A stretch of 64,000 nucleotides of DNA from Alectoria sarmentosa. Lineage: Eukaryota > Ascomycota > Lecanoromycetes > Lecanorales > Parmeliaceae. The DNA lies in the NCBI GenBank assembly GCA_009733775.1, contig WOGZ01000012.1:217128-281127 (forward strand). The letters are read 5' to 3'. Shown here one piece after another: positions 35,034 to 46,865 of this stretch (its first letter is position 1; every line of letters starts with the position of its first letter). Made by a program: the position numbers and the translations under genes. Under the pieces are notes generated by a model. It made no database searches and was not told where the DNA came from. It saw only the letters and a list, made by a program, of their open reading frames with translations.

Positions 35034-36241
35034 TGGGTTGGGGTTTGGGTGAGTAGAGGAGGGAATGTGGATATGGTATGGGATGTGACATGATATGAGC
35101 GCAAATGGTTCGTGTTAACGACGCTGATGATTCATGTATGAGTACTGCTAGACTGGAAGCACGGATGAGTGAAGATGTGTGATCTAGAATCCGTCAGGAA
35201 CATCGAAGATCATAGAGAAAATGAAGAAGGGGAGGTAGATGATACCAGCACGTTGTCAGGGTAGACTTTAGATCTCCTCAAACGGACCTGGAAACACAAT
35301 GAATGCATAAGAGGCTCAAGGCAAGCACTATATCAGGTAGTTTCATTAGCAACAGTGGCTGGCCAATCCTGAAAACACTATGCGGAGGACAATGTAGGGC
35401 ATTTCATCGGGATTGTGAAGGATGAAGATTGCAATTTTCCCATTCATCAAAACCATACCAAACGACAATAAGCGACATGCTCACTTTTCCTTCAAACCTC
35501 TTATTTATCATCCTCTCGCTACACAACAATTCCATCCCATCCAATCTTTCAAGGGACCCCCCCTCTCTCATCCCTCGGCAAAAACCCTCAGCACAAAAGC
35601 ATTCCCACCGCATCTCCAACGGGCTTTCGTAAACCATCCGCTGCAGTTCCATCCATACCTACTTCTCCCCTCAATCCGACTCATCTGCGAGTTTGCGCCA
35701 CGTATGCGAGCAGACATGTATTACCTACCTACCTACCTACCTACCTACCTACCTACCTTTGCTCGGCGATATGATATGATATGATATGATATACCGAATC
35801 GCGTATCGTGCATGGGCTTACAACTAGGTACACAAGACAGAAAGGATAGATGGCAGATGGCGTAAGGAGTAGTTTGGGGGGACTTGTGTTAGAAAGTTTA
35901 TCATAGATAGACTGTGTGTGTGTGATGCAATGGAGTTGTAGTATACCGTAGGTATAGGTATCCCAATTCTGCGAATGATATTTTCATGATGGAGGGTGTG
36001 AAACATGCCTGTACCCTCGGTACCATTACCCAGCTAGAGAAAAACATCGGCCTTGGCATTGATTAAAGTACGTACTTATGTTGTACTTACATAATTTACG
36101 GCACAGACCAAGCGCCCTAAAACCCCCCGAAACGCTAAATCCGAACATCTCGGCCATAACCAAAAACTCGCAACAACAAAACTTCACCACCGCCGCAAAT
36201 ATCACCCCGCCCCCAACACCACTCGCACTCACGCCAATCAA
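35034..36241. other. Intergenic region with microsatellites
   Basis: 1.2 kb without a supported gene. It contains an (ACCT)n run and a (GATAT)n run, described separately. Short open frames on both strands are low-complexity. Confidence 0.45.
35723..35758. repeat. (ACCT)9 microsatellite
   Basis: Nine uninterrupted ACCT units. Ten bases later a (GATAT)n run of about five units occupies 35768-35792, so two unrelated microsatellites sit almost back to back. Confidence 0.9.
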
Positions 36242-36681
36242 ATGGCCCAAAACGCCATCAAAAAACCCTCCTCCTCCTCCTCCTCCTCCACCCGCAAATC
36301 CTCCCTCCTCGCCCCCAAAAAAGGCCACCGGACCATCGCGCCCAAAAAGAAGAATCTAGTGAAGCAGCAGAAAATCACCAAGGTCCGTTCCGTTCCGTTC
36401 ACGTCCCTCTCTACCTAACTCTCTCGTTTGTGATTTGATTGCATTGCATTGCATTCTGAAAAAAAGAAGGGAAGGGGGCTGTTAGCTGATGATATGGCGT
36501 TTGGGATGAATAGAAGTACACGGCCGGGTTGACGGGGAAGACGGAGAGGGCGCTGGCGGAGAAGGCGGGGCATTTGGAAATGTTGGGGGGTGGGAAGAAG
36601 AAGAAGAAGAAGAAGGAGGAGGGGGGTGGTGGTGGTGCTGGGGAAGGGAACGCGAATGGGAAGGGGAAAGGGGGGAAATAG
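36242..36681 (+). CDS. DUF2462 / UPF0390-type small basic protein
   Basis: Two exons (36242-36382 and 36514-36681) give 102 residues; the intron is 131 bp with a GTCCGT donor. Each exon is too short to stand out as an ORF on its own. The product starts MAQNAIKKP, has a Ser run encoded by a TCC microsatellite, then LLAPKKGHRTIAPKKKNLVK and KQQKITK joined to KYTAGLTGKTERALAEKAGH. This is the conserved core of the DUF2462/UPF0390 family (related to human C19orf53), in which the APKK and LTxxTExxLAxxAGHLE parts are invariant. The C-terminus is Lys- and then Gly-rich low complexity. The function is not established; the extreme basicity suggests a nuclear or nucleolar location. Confidence 0.85.
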
Positions 36682-36956
36682 TTGGGGTGGGGAAGGGAAG
36701 GGAAGGGAAGGGGTGGTGTTTGTTGGTTGCATGGACAGAGGAGTACTCTAGGGATGCATAGCGACGGGGTTTTGACTTGTTCCTTAGAGGTGCTGCGAGA
36801 GATTTGCGAGAGGGACGAGATGGGGAATGCTATTCGGCCAGCTTAGTAGTACAAGAGGAAGGGACAAGGGTACAGTTGCTCCCTCGTGTGTGGATATCGC
36901 CAAAGCACCAAACGCCCACAAGACTTGCAGTCCCGACGCCAAGGCTGCCTAGGCAA

Positions 36957-38517
36957 TCATACAGCCCTCGCAGCCTCGCCGCCACCCGATTCCAATGCCT
37001 CCTGCCTCGCCTTCCCCCTTCCAATACCCCCCAGACCTACGCCCATTCGTCTAGCGACATACCTCTGCGCAACGACTCCCACGCCCAGCGCCAGCACCTC
37101 CTCCACCCACTCTGCGACCCACTCTCTCGGATCCACGCCGCCAGTATTCACAATCTCCGCAATCTCGTCGGGCAGGCCTGACTCTGCTGATTCGGAAGTT
37201 GCGGATGCGTCAAGCCAATCGGTCCATTTCTGTGGCAGTGTTTGTGTGACGGTGCTGAATGTGATGCCGTGGATAGGATCGTGGAGGTAGATAGCGAAGG
37301 AGATTTGCTCGTCATCTTCTTCAGGTTCGATGATTCCTTCGTCACTCTTGGGCTGCGACATTGGACCGCCAAAAAAGTCCTTGGGCGAGGTCTGGCTGAT
37401 CGCCTGGATTGCAAGGAAGATATCACTGCTGCGGACTGGGTTGGTTGCACTCAAGACCTCTGTAGCTTGTTTGGCAGCTTCCTCCAATCCACCGCGTGGG
37501 GCAAAGTAGTCAGTTGCATAAGACTCAGCGCTTACTTTTGAGAGTTTGGTACCCTCCACAAGTCCCTTGACAGCTCCCAAGTTTCTTGCTTCAGTAGCTT
37601 GTCTCCACCACGGCCCATCACTCCAGCCACTGCTGCTTGAGCCTGTGAAACCAGCATCTTCACCGCGCCTCTGAGTAGATTCTTGCCCGCGCTGGATGAC
37701 CATGAGATCGCCCCCCTCGACTTGTGCCATGACGCGGGAGAAGGTGGAGTAGATTAGGGGATCGAGGGACGGGTAACCAACGATGTCGTGGGTTATGTGG
37801 ATTTGTAGGCGCTCGTGTGAGGAGATGGGTGGAGCGATGGTGTGCAAGATGTTAGAGAATGTTGGCAGGGCGCGAGAACGAAGCTCGCCGCCTAGGATTA
37901 ATGTCAACGTCATATCAACAGCTGGAGGAATATTTGAAGAGCGTACCTAGACCGCGTAAAGCACCAACATTGCCCTTGACCTGCTCTGCCCACCGCTGAG
38001 CCTCCTCATTCTGCCTAATTTCCTTTGCGAGAGCTTCAGCTTGCTTCACTGCAGCACTCGCCGTAGAAAACACGCTTCCCCACCATCCTCCACCCGAGCT
38101 CTGCGCCTGCACTGCTTCCGGCACAAAAGAGGCAGACTTTTCGGGCTCAGTCTCTCCTTCTCCACTGCTCGCTGGCGTGAAGCTGTTGTGGAAAGATCTC
38201 GTACTGTCACCAGACTTGCGGAGACGTGCTTTCTCCTCACTGGACCGCGCGCCATCGGTGGAGCTGGGCGTCATTGCTCGAGTAAGCTTAGGAGACGATC
38301 TTGTCGCCGATGTTGTTGATGTACTCTGTGTCCGAGGAGTATGTGAGCGACTACTGGGCTTTGGCCTCTCTGGAATGCCCAGCTCTTCGAGGATGTCTGC
38401 ATCTGATTGCTGGCCGCCTGTTGCTGGCCTTGGGGCTTTAACTGCAGTGCCATCACCCTCCAAACCCTCGAACTGAGCGAAAAGCTCCTCATCCGTCAAT
38501 TTCTCTTTCCTCGACAT
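36957..38517 (-). CDS. MTC1: Maintenance of telomere capping protein 1 (Mtc1-like)
   Basis: Two exons (38517-37947, 37891-36957) with a 55-bp intron give 501 residues. The N-terminus (MSRKEKLTDEELFAQFEGLE) and the motif DILEELGIPERPKP are typical of fungal Mtc1. A Ser/Thr-rich linker leads to GGGWWGSVFSTASAAVKQAE, another family signature. The second exon holds the conserved domain (HERLQIHITHDIVGYPSLD, STFSRVMAQVEGGDLMVIQR, WVAEWVEEVLALGVGVVAQR). In yeast, MTC1 was found through genetic interaction with cdc13-1, and the protein is associated with Golgi-derived vesicles; its biochemical role is unclear. Upstream in-frame ATGs exist (38535, 38694), but 38517 gives the family start. It is convergent with the DUF2462 gene. 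Confidence 0.88.
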
Positions 38518-38973
38518 AGTTGAAGGCTTCAACATTCGTTCGATAGGTGAGTTCGAAGTTAAGTGAATGATGCTAGTTGTTGGTTGGTCGGAATTTGACA
38601 AGGGTCCTCGGCTAGTATTGCTCTTTTGGGGGCCCGACAAAAGTGAATTAAACAACCACACAGTAGTAGTATTGACAATAGAGATAATGGCCATTGACTT
38701 TATTGTAAAGATGGCTATTGTAACTCACATCTGGGCGTATCGACCAGCCACTCACCTACGAATGGGATATAAGTAGGTGTCAGAATCTCTTTCAACTTTC
38801 TCATTCTACAACATCCACAACGTTACATTGCTGTTGCATTCATCTTCTGCAATCGTCTTTCTCACTTACATTGGCTAATTCTCGTACTGCTGCGTCATCT
38901 CCGAGGTCTGGTACCCGTTGCTTTCACAAGAAGCTCTCTTTCTCTCCATTCTCAGCAAACTTTCATTGCTATC
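38518..38973. promoter_or_regulatory. Divergent 5' region of MTC1 and the next gene
   Basis: 456 bp separate the two start codons, so both promoters must lie here. CT-rich tracts (CTTTCTCACTTACATT, CTCTTTCTCTCC) sit just before the plus-strand start, as is common in fungal promoters. No specific factor site is identified. Confidence 0.4.
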
Positions 38974-40351
38974 ATGGACCCTAATGTACGTCTTTTCTCG
39001 GGCTGCGTCCTTGTCTTTCTGACAAATGCAGTCATATAAGGCCTACATTGTCGGTCAGCCTGGTACTGACAGTCCCTATCGTTTTGGGTCCACGTCGTCT
39101 AAATACGTCCAGCATCTGGCGAAAGTTGCTCCTCTCGGCCGTTCTGTTCGTGCTACTGGATCGGCTACTGGCCCGTTGATTGCTGCTATCTCTCCTTATG
39201 ACAACCCTTATAACACTACCGCTGGGAAGACTGCTTCCCTGTCGATTGGACTAGATATCAGTGATGCTGCCCCTGTTCTCGCCACCACTGGACCGGCTGC
39301 TTCCCCGTCTGTTGGACCCATTTCTCGTCCTGAAAACCCTACTCTTACCACCGCCGGACCGGCTTCTAGCCCATCCATTGCCGCAGATACTCGTCCTATT
39401 ACCCCTCCTCTTTCCGTCGGAGGCGACAGCATCCCCTCTTCTCTGTCACATTCTACGTCTCGTTCCTCATCTCCAGATGCCGTAGCGCTCATATCATCCC
39501 TTGCAAGCTACGAATCACTTTCCGATGATGCCCTTTACGATGCGGCACTCAAAGCTCAGCAAGCCATGGTGAAATGGCAAGACCAGTATATGGCCCTCCA
39601 GACCGAAATCAGTCGCATGCGCGAATCCCCTTACAACCGCAAGAATCCCAAGCCCAACCCACGCAAACTCGAAGAACCCGAGGAATACGACCGGAAGCAC
39701 CACAATTTCCTGCAGCATGCCGACCCCAACACAACACGAACAACGGGTAACAACCCCGGAAATATAGCCAGACCACGTGCCAGCAATCCCATCAATAAGC
39801 CAAAAATCAATGGCTGCAGGACCAGCAACGAGCTCCATATCGATATGAACGAGCCCATGCAACCCGTCGAAGGCAAACGCATCCGCAAACCACGCGTCCT
39901 TCACGATGCCGCTATGGCGGTAACCGCCCCTCCAAAGGCCGCCAAACGTCTTCGCGAGCCCGAGAACAACACCTTCAACACGTCGACAATCGACCAGCCA
40001 GCTACCAAAAAGCAGCATACGCGCACCCGCTCCATCACTCCACCACAATGGATTAATACCGCCCGTAACATCAAATCGATCACCAAAGAACCTTCCGCAG
40101 CCCGAGAAAACTTGCCAAAAAAGCGGCAACGTCCCGCCAAAAGTACCAATCAAGTGGTTATCAAGAAAGAGCCAAAGGAGGAGACAAAGGGCAAGGATTC
40201 TGTAAGAGCGGCAGCCGCGAGACTGATGTGGGCGAAGCGCCAGGCTAGTGGGACGAATGGGCGCAATGGCGGTGCGCCGAAGGAGGGGACGATGGCTAAG
40301 GCGAAGGGGAAGGAGGCGGGGATGGAGGGGAGATTGGATAGGAGAGGATAG
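38974..40351 (+). CDS. Disordered, basic, probably nuclear protein
   Basis: A tiny first exon (38974-38985, MDPN) joins over a 46-bp intron to 39032-40351, giving 443 residues; a start at 39026 inside the intron end is the alternative. Residues 45-125 contain irregular repeats of the type TTGPAASPSVGPISRPE and TTAGPASSPSIAADTRP. Residues 150-190 form a predicted helix (DDALYDAALKAQQAMVKWQ). The rest is rich in Asn, Pro, Lys and Arg, with clusters such as KRIRKPR, KKRQRPAK and IKKEPKEE that resemble nuclear-localisation and SUMO-acceptor motifs. The family is not recognised. Composition suggests a chromatin- or nucleic-acid-associated protein; this is inference. Confidence 0.7.
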
Positions 40352-40542
40352 TGCGTGATTTTATGGGATGGAGGGGATGATACCCAAGATATCGCACAAT
40401 ATGCCACGGCTTTCAGTGGAGCGCACACCCAAAATCGTTCATGTGCGTGGGAAGGTTCCCTAAATACACCACATTGAATGTTGAAAATTCATATATGCGT
40501 CTATATTTCCATAACTCATATAACATCATCACATCAATCTCT

Positions 40543-43034
40543 CTACGTCAAGCCCTGCACCTCCATATCCGGCGCCATCGAAAGGTCATAAGGCAGATCG
40601 ACAAGCCCATCCAGCATCCAATTCAGCGGGTCGAAGACTTCGTAATGGGACTCACCGCCGAAGCCATCGGAAGGGGTAAGGGTGCCGGCGAGGAGGGCCG
40701 AGTGGGCGAGACTGTTGTTGTCCGCGAGGGAGGTGGCGGAGGATTCGACGGCGGAGTCGGGGTTGGTGGGGTTTTTGAGCGCGGCTGGTTGGGAGACCGT
40801 CAGCGCTTTACGACTGTTGTGAGAGAAAAGGAAAGCAAAGGAAAGGAAAGGAAGAATGGGCGTACATTCGAGATTGCCGCGGCCCTGGGCTTGGAATTCC
40901 TCCCGCCATCGCCAGACGGAGTCGAAGACGAGACTCATGCTCATGCGGCATTTCACTTTGAGCCGCAACGAGCTGTCGGTGCCGTCATTGGCGGCGACCA
41001 TTCTTCTCGAGCCCGCTCCACTGCTTCTCCAAAGCTGGGCCAAGACTTCGGCAAGCCGATTTGGGAGGTCGTTGTTGAAAACACTTATGGATCGGATGGC
41101 CTGAATGGTACGGTTGAATAGATTTCTGCCGTATTCGATGTCGACGTGGCTGGCGAAGAAGCTGTTCATCAGCTTCAGCAATGAGAAGCCGGCGGCGATG
41201 ATCATCTGGAGGATATAATTTGTTGAAAAGACGAGGACATTGCCGGCGGCCGATTCGACGTGGAGGGCGGCTTCGAGGAATGAGGTCGTAGAGCGCCATA
41301 AGGCGAAGAGGTCGATGCGGTAGTCGCTCGAAGATGGAGAGTCGAAGAAGGCTGAGAGGTGGAGATGAAGTTTGGCGGCGCGGAGATAGACTAAAGAGAC
41401 TGGCAGAAAATTAGTGTCCGCATAGGTTGGTGCTATGATTGCGGAAAAAGAAATATGTGAAAGAAAGGCAATGACGAGTGAAAGGACGTAGTCGAATGGG
41501 AAGATGAACCAACATACAGGAACCATCAAGCTGTAATTTCTGTTCCAGATCCTCATATTCCTTGGTAAGGAACGTCGTATGGACCGATCTTTCGTTGTCA
41601 CTAACTAACCCAACAGGGTCCAAGCGATTGCTGTACAATGCCTTCGTGACTTTGTTGCTGAATTTTTCAATCAATAGTCGTCCGTAAACGTCATCAGGAA
41701 GTCTAAAGCTAGGTTCGTGTGCCCCTGAGGAAGCAAGAGTCCAGTCGTAGAATGTTGATGGAGGTTGACCGTAGCCGGTAGCGACCCTTTTTCGAATCAA
41801 TATCTGTACGTTGGGCTCCGATATTGCATAAATATTGTCTTACCGTTGCGCGACAGCATTGCAAGTAGCCCACGTCCGTACTCGATCTCTCAATTCCTCT
41901 TCCCGCAGCTTGACCTTGAACTTGGTAAAGTCTTGGGCGTGAGAGGGTCGGTGCAGGCCAATTTGCATTGCGACTTGCATCATCAATCCGGAAAGCATGA
42001 AGGTCGGATCTGAGGAGGTACTACTTATTGGTAAAGGCCACGTGCAAATAATACATAATGCTTTCACAACAATATAGTTTTGCGGTACTTCTGCAATGGT
42101 TTTCCAGAGCAGCTCTGACAATGGAACCGCTAAAGAGGTCAGGAGTGAAGGATCATATCGGCGTGTCGCAACACTAATGATAGTCCAAAATAGCAAAGGG
42201 GATGATAGGTAGTATTCGTCTGTAGTTCTTGTTGGGTCGAGGAAGGGTATGAATGGATGGTAGCAGGTAAAGAAGCTGGTCACCCTATCAGAAAGATTTC
42301 TCGTATGGTGTTGGCTAGTACATACTGCTGAAACAATTCCTGCACCCGGTCGTGGGTAAGAACGATATCTCCAATCCGTCTCGTAAGCAGTAACTGCGCG
42401 TTCGGACTCCTCAGAAACGATCCACCCTCGAGCCCAGATCTCAAGTCCATCAAAGACGCCACGGCCTCCTCGGAGCCCATATACTGATCCATATGCGCAG
42501 GCAGATGGGAGATTGTAGGACTAGCAGAAGTGCTTAATGAAGCTTTGATCGTAGGTCCAGTCGTAGGTGGTGGTGCCTGTTGAAGGCCTAGCTGCCGCCT
42601 CAACTCCACGATTTCTCGCTCCATTTCTGCATTCTTGCTCCGTTTTCCCACTCTTCTGAAGTTAGACTCAATCTTACACTCCAGATTTAGGCGCCGGCAT
42701 CTTGTGCATATCGTGTATAGAGGCTCGGTAACGACATCGCACCGTAGCTAATCGTTGACTCATCAGTTGTGTAACCTTGTCTGCGCACGACCTATGCCCA
42801 GCCCACCTTCTGCTGCCGGCACTCATTACAAGCCCTCTTCACCCCAGGCTGCCTCCTCTTGTCCCCAACACTGCCTTCATATCCATCCAGCTCACTCGCG
42901 CTCGAACTTTCTCTTTTCCTGCTGCGTTTGCCTTTGACGCTAGTTGGGCTGGCGGTTGTGCTTATGGCCGCAGCATTGCCGGCGCTGCCAGCACTGCTCT
43001 GTGAACGAGGCAATGCAGCGGGCAGCGGGTTCAT
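40543..43034 (-). CDS. Zn2Cys6 transcription factor, Leu3/PrtT-like
   Basis: Six exons (43034-42807, 42747-42326, 42284-41844, 41786-41518, 41390-40866, 40784-40543) give 708 residues; introns are 59, 41, 57, 127 and 81 bp. The Zn2Cys6 cluster (C69, C72, C79, C90, C93, C100) spans the first splice site: RACNECRQQK joins LRCD, then ICTRCRRLNLEC. The following RRVGKRSKNAEMEREIVELR is the linker and coiled coil seen in Leu3- and PrtT-type regulators. The middle-homology (fungal_trans) region includes FFTCYHPFIPFLDP, then GLMMQVAMQIGLHRP and VAQRVATGYGQPPSTFYDWT. The acidic C-terminus (DPLNWMLDGLVDLP) looks like an activation domain. The protein binds DNA in the nucleus; its targets (amino-acid or protease genes in relatives) cannot be deduced here. 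Confidence 0.88.
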
Positions 43035-43465
43035 GGGACCGGAGAAGCAAGGGGACTTTATTTTGAGACAGCGCTCCGAAGTCGGTGGTTTGGAGAAGGG
43101 CTTTGACCACTCCCGGATGATTAGCGTGTGCGCAAAGGTCCAGAATTCTTGGCGTGAGAAAATTACATGTCTACTTGGTATCTACCACCTGTAAATTTCT
43201 TAAGAGAGCCAGATTGAGATAGATATCCTATATGAAAAATACTCAGTTTTACCCACTCTTCGATTGGCCCCTAAATAAAGCCCTCAGGTCTAAAGCATCT
43301 TTCACACTGTTGAGGCTTATTGAAGCACCTAAAGAGAGATGATTTTCAACGTTTTCTCAGGACTTCAGACTCAGTGAAATTTTACAATGCAGATGATGTT
43401 AAATAATTTTGGTTCAAAGCCGGTGTTGTTGAAATACGTGGTGGTATAACTATAAGGGTTCATAC
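43035..43465. other. Short intergenic stretch, 5' flank of the transcription-factor gene
   Basis: Contains the promoter of the minus-strand Zn2Cys6 gene and the boundary with the transposon remnant. No left terminal repeat matching the right-end motif at 44447-44480 is found here. Confidence 0.4.
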
Positions 43466-44326
43466 TTGAGAGACATACTTTGTCATCTAAACAAAAAACA
43501 CTTCTTTGGCTTGTTCTGGCCTGCTTATCTACATTCATTTAGTCCAAAGAATATAGCAAATGAACGATTGAAGACAGGCCTACTTCCTTTCAATCCAGAG
43601 CAAGCCCTAAGCAAACTTCAAGAAAGACAGCCAACAGGGTCTAATTCAAGTGACTCTCTGAGCTCAACTGCCCTCTCAGACAACGACTAAATCAAGGTGC
43701 ATCGCCCTATCAAGTCAGCAATTGACGATGTGATTGGACCAGAAGTCCGCAAGCTGTCAAACACTCTGGAACAGCTTACAACCAAGAACTGAATCCTCGA
43801 AGCAGAGAACAAAGGTCTCAGAAGGGCAATATTCATTGAAAAGAAGAAAAGAACGCGTGCCAGGCCACTGTTTGATTTACTTAGAGATGATTCAAAGAGT
43901 CTATAATTCAGCCCAATCAAAATACAACTGGCTAGAGAACTTGCGGTAGTCAAGAAGGATGAGAAAGCTAAGCTCGCAGAGCAAAAAAGGATAAAAAAGG
44001 AAGAGAGACAGATACAGATGGAGGTCAATGCTGCAGAGGTAGCCCAGAGGAAGGCTGAGAAACAACAAGCCCAAGTCCGGAAGGCTCAAGAGCTAAAGAA
44101 AAAAAAGGCCGCCAAAGAGGAGACAAAACTTGCCAAGCAAGTTGCACAACAGATCCAAATAAGCCTCAAAGAGCAAGCCAAGGGGCGTAGAACAAAGACA
44201 CCCCCGATACTAATACAGAAAAAGGTGATTATGGTTGAAGATTTTACTACTAAGGAGGAGGTAGTGGAAATTGGGAATGGGAGGTTAGGGAAACTACGAC
44301 AGCTTCCGATACAATTTCAGCAGTAA
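43466..44326 (+). pseudogene. C-terminal remnant of a pogo/Fot1-type DDE transposase
   Basis: One reading frame runs across the region with three internal stops (TAA at 43688, TGA near 43790, TAA near 43904). The first part, HFFGLFWPAYLHSFSPKNIA, then ERLKTGLLPFNPEQALSKL, matches the segment after the DDE catalytic core in fungal pogo/Fot1 (Tc1-mariner superfamily) transposases. The second part is Lys/Glu/Gln-rich coiled coil (AQVRKAQELKKKKAAKEETK), typical of their C-termini. The DNA-binding and DDE parts are missing, so the copy is truncated at its 5' end and dead. The stops fit C-to-T decay. A probable right terminal repeat lies downstream. Confidence 0.75.
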
Positions 44327-44446
44327 TATCAATAGTGGAACGGATTGAGATTAATTCAATCTATGTCCAGTAGAGATCTCAACTCCATACATACATTAGT
44401 TGTGGTGTGATGTAAAATTTGGCTTATTGATATATATCTGGTGAAG

Positions 44447-44480
44447 GTGTGCGCATAGTGGAACCGTGCGCAAAGTGGGG
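44447..44480. mobile_element. Probable right terminal repeat of the transposon remnant
   Basis: The phrase GTGCGCATAGTGGAACC and then GTGCGCAAAGTGGGGA repeats its own core (GTGCGCA-AGTGG) and resembles ends of fungal pogo/Fot1 elements as I remember them. It lies about 120 bp after the transposase frame. No partner inverted copy is present on the left, as expected for a 5'-truncated element. Confidence 0.45.
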
Positions 44481-45145
44481 AAGACTCCTATCCGACAGCA
44501 TTGTTTCATCGATATCCGTTGATGGCAGATTTACGTCAAGCTAAGATGCAATATCATGAGCCAGGCTTTCCTTTGTGGCACAGCTTCTTCTTGACAAGGA
44601 ACAGCGGTACGGCATACTTCAACGTTGAGGTCACTCGTCTTCTAAGGTTTGCAAGTATTTCCTTGTGAAATCTTCCGAGCTATTATCAGACCATGCCAAG
44701 CTGAGGAAATGCCTGTCACGATTGCACGATCAGTGCACTATCCTTTTACCAACCCGTAGCTGGCGGAATGTCCTCATACGTTCCACTCAAAAGAGGCCAC
44801 CTGGTTCACAGGCGCGTAGATATCGCATCTCAAACCCTTCTGCCGCATCCTGTGGCTTAACGAACTCTTAAGCTCGTTGCCTTAATCAGGTTATCGGCTT
44901 GCCCGCTCAGAAGATTTTCTTTCGTTCTTGCAAGATTGTACTCCCCTGGAATTGCTGGGATGTTGAGATCAAAATTGGACTGGGAAATGTGGGGTTCAAT
45001 TTGAATCGCCCCCTCGCTGTTCTAAAGCCATTGCGACGTATCGGCCGCTGCAATACTTAACACCCATGGTACTCTTTGCGCTCTCAAATTAAGGAGAGGT
45101 ATCTTCGACTGTTCTGTGAAGAACAACAGTCGATACGTTTCTAGC
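44481..45145. other. Intergenic region
   Basis: Lies between the transposon end and the secreted-protein gene. Nothing is supported; one 68-codon open frame (44665-44871) shows no motif. Confidence 0.4.
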
Positions 45146-46865
45146 ATGCGACTACAGTCACTGTCATACTGGCCCCCTAAAGCCAAAAGATCCCTGGTTG
45201 CCCTACTAGGCATTTCCAATCTAGTTTCTGCCACAGTCTATTACCCTGAACCTCCAGATACAAAAACATGCAGCCAATTCCTTGGGCGTCCGCTCGACCG
45301 TTCAGCATGTCAGGCAGCTGTGGACAACATACCCCGGGGCGACCTTCCCAGCATATTCACCACACGTTCACAAACCGCAACCAACAATTACGTTGAGGTT
45401 CCGGTTCGCTACACTGATTCGGACAGCAACCCTCGTTGCGTTGTCACCATCGATCTCGATGGCCATTCGCAGAGAGACCAATTTGTATTCGTCCCATATG
45501 GTCAGGTTCGATTGATGGCGCAGCGAATTGTGGACTTCTGTGTTGGCATTTTTGATCGAGGGGGGTTTATGACGTATGGGGTCGGAAGGACTCTTGAGGC
45601 TCTGATCACTCCTACAGCTTACAGTGGTGGCAACACTGATATTCCCACGCCAGCATATGTCGAGCAACCAGATGAGTCTGTTGGTCTTGCAATTGTCGCT
45701 GTACCATCGAACCAAGATACAGGTGCGGCTTACAGTGAGTCGGATTTTTTTCTGTCCGATGCGCCGAAATCGAAACGCCCCAGTCCTCGCTGTCTGCCCT
45801 GTCCATTCAAATTATATTGATTCTTTCACAGACGTACCATACTACATGGTGATCAGCGTCTCTGGTCCTCGGGTCGAATTGGACCCTGAAAACACAGACT
45901 ACTCTATTTCTTCAGTGGCCATCGCAGAGTATGCTCTCTTATCTCATCTCTAAGTTTTATTGACGGCAAATACAGGATACAGGACATGTTCCTGAGCTCT
46001 AAGACCTCACCAGTTCAGAATCGCCTTGCAAGAGTGCTTGAGGGATTACAGGGTGGTCGGTACGCCCAGCGAAGACCCAACCACCCGCGCTGGTGGGTAT
46101 ACCCAATAGAACCGTTAACTCCCGTCCCAAATAATGTCATATACGGTTGTGATGCAAGTCTCGGAAGTCCTAGCTTAGCCAACTGTGAAGCTGCGCTATA
46201 CCAATTTGTGCAATCTGGGGACGTGTCACTTGATCCTGCTTCTGGGCCAGTCATCAAGATATCCGGTACGTGTCCTGTAAGGCCAACGCATCGTTTTTGG
46301 ATAAGAGTCTCTGAAAGTCATTGCTCGATCTAGGAAATTGTGCGATAGCTGTAGGAGCTAATGAGAAGCATTCTACGACTTGGGACATTCTGCGAAGTGT
46401 TGCCGAGACTTTGGTGCAGACGTGTATCAGTAGTCCCGTGTCTGGAACTCTGGGTGGCACAGCAATCAGTCAATCCATCGTTGGGCGGAAGAGAAGCAGT
46501 CTTGACCAAAGACTGACAAGTAGGAACGCCCCACTCCTTCGTACTCTATACGAGATAGTAGCTAAGGCAAACGTAAAGGATCAAGTAAAGTCGACTTCCC
46601 ACCTACCTTCGAAATTGCCGTCTACCTCCAACAGCCGTTCAACGGTGCTGCGGATGCTACATGTTCATGGGGCGTAGTGGCGAGTCATCAAGGGGACGTG
46701 CGAGATTGCCCAGCCAGAGCGGCGCCTGTTCGACCACCAGAGCGCAGACTTGGCGCAAATTTGACCCTGATTGGAAAATTCACATCTGCAGGATCCTTCA
46801 CAACCTCGGCAAACGTGACTACTAATTCCTCGACTATGGTGACTGTTGAAAATGATCATACCTAG
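45146..46865 (+). CDS. Secreted protein with two related four-cysteine modules
   Basis: Five exons (45146-45734, 45832-45928, 45976-46265, 46334-46519, 46567-46865) give 486 residues; introns are 97, 47, 68 and 47 bp and all phases agree. The start at 45146 gives a signal peptide (RSLVALLGISNLVSA, then TVYYPEPPD). Module 1 (about residues 40-150) has CSQFLGRPLDRSACQAAVDN, then CVVTIDLDGHS and RIVDFCVG with GGF. Module 2 (about 275-380) repeats the layout: CDASLGSPSLANCEAALYQF, then CAIAVGANEKHS and ETLVQTCISS with GTLGG. The C-terminal part holds sites such as NLT and NVT for N-glycosylation. The family is not named to my knowledge, though similar fungal secreted proteins exist. The protein is presumably extracellular or wall-associated. 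Confidence 0.75.

Noticed and set aside
35723..35792. CRISPR-like or other structured repeat array
   Set aside because: These are plain 4- and 5-base microsatellites without spacers, in a eukaryotic genome.
39515..40153. 212-codon minus-strand open frame
   Set aside because: Shadow of the plus-strand disordered protein; Trp- and Gly-rich composition reflects antisense codons.
40441..41121. 226-codon plus-strand open frame
   Set aside because: It is antisense to exons 5 and 6 of the Zn2Cys6 gene, whose minus-strand frames carry the family motifs and splice sites.
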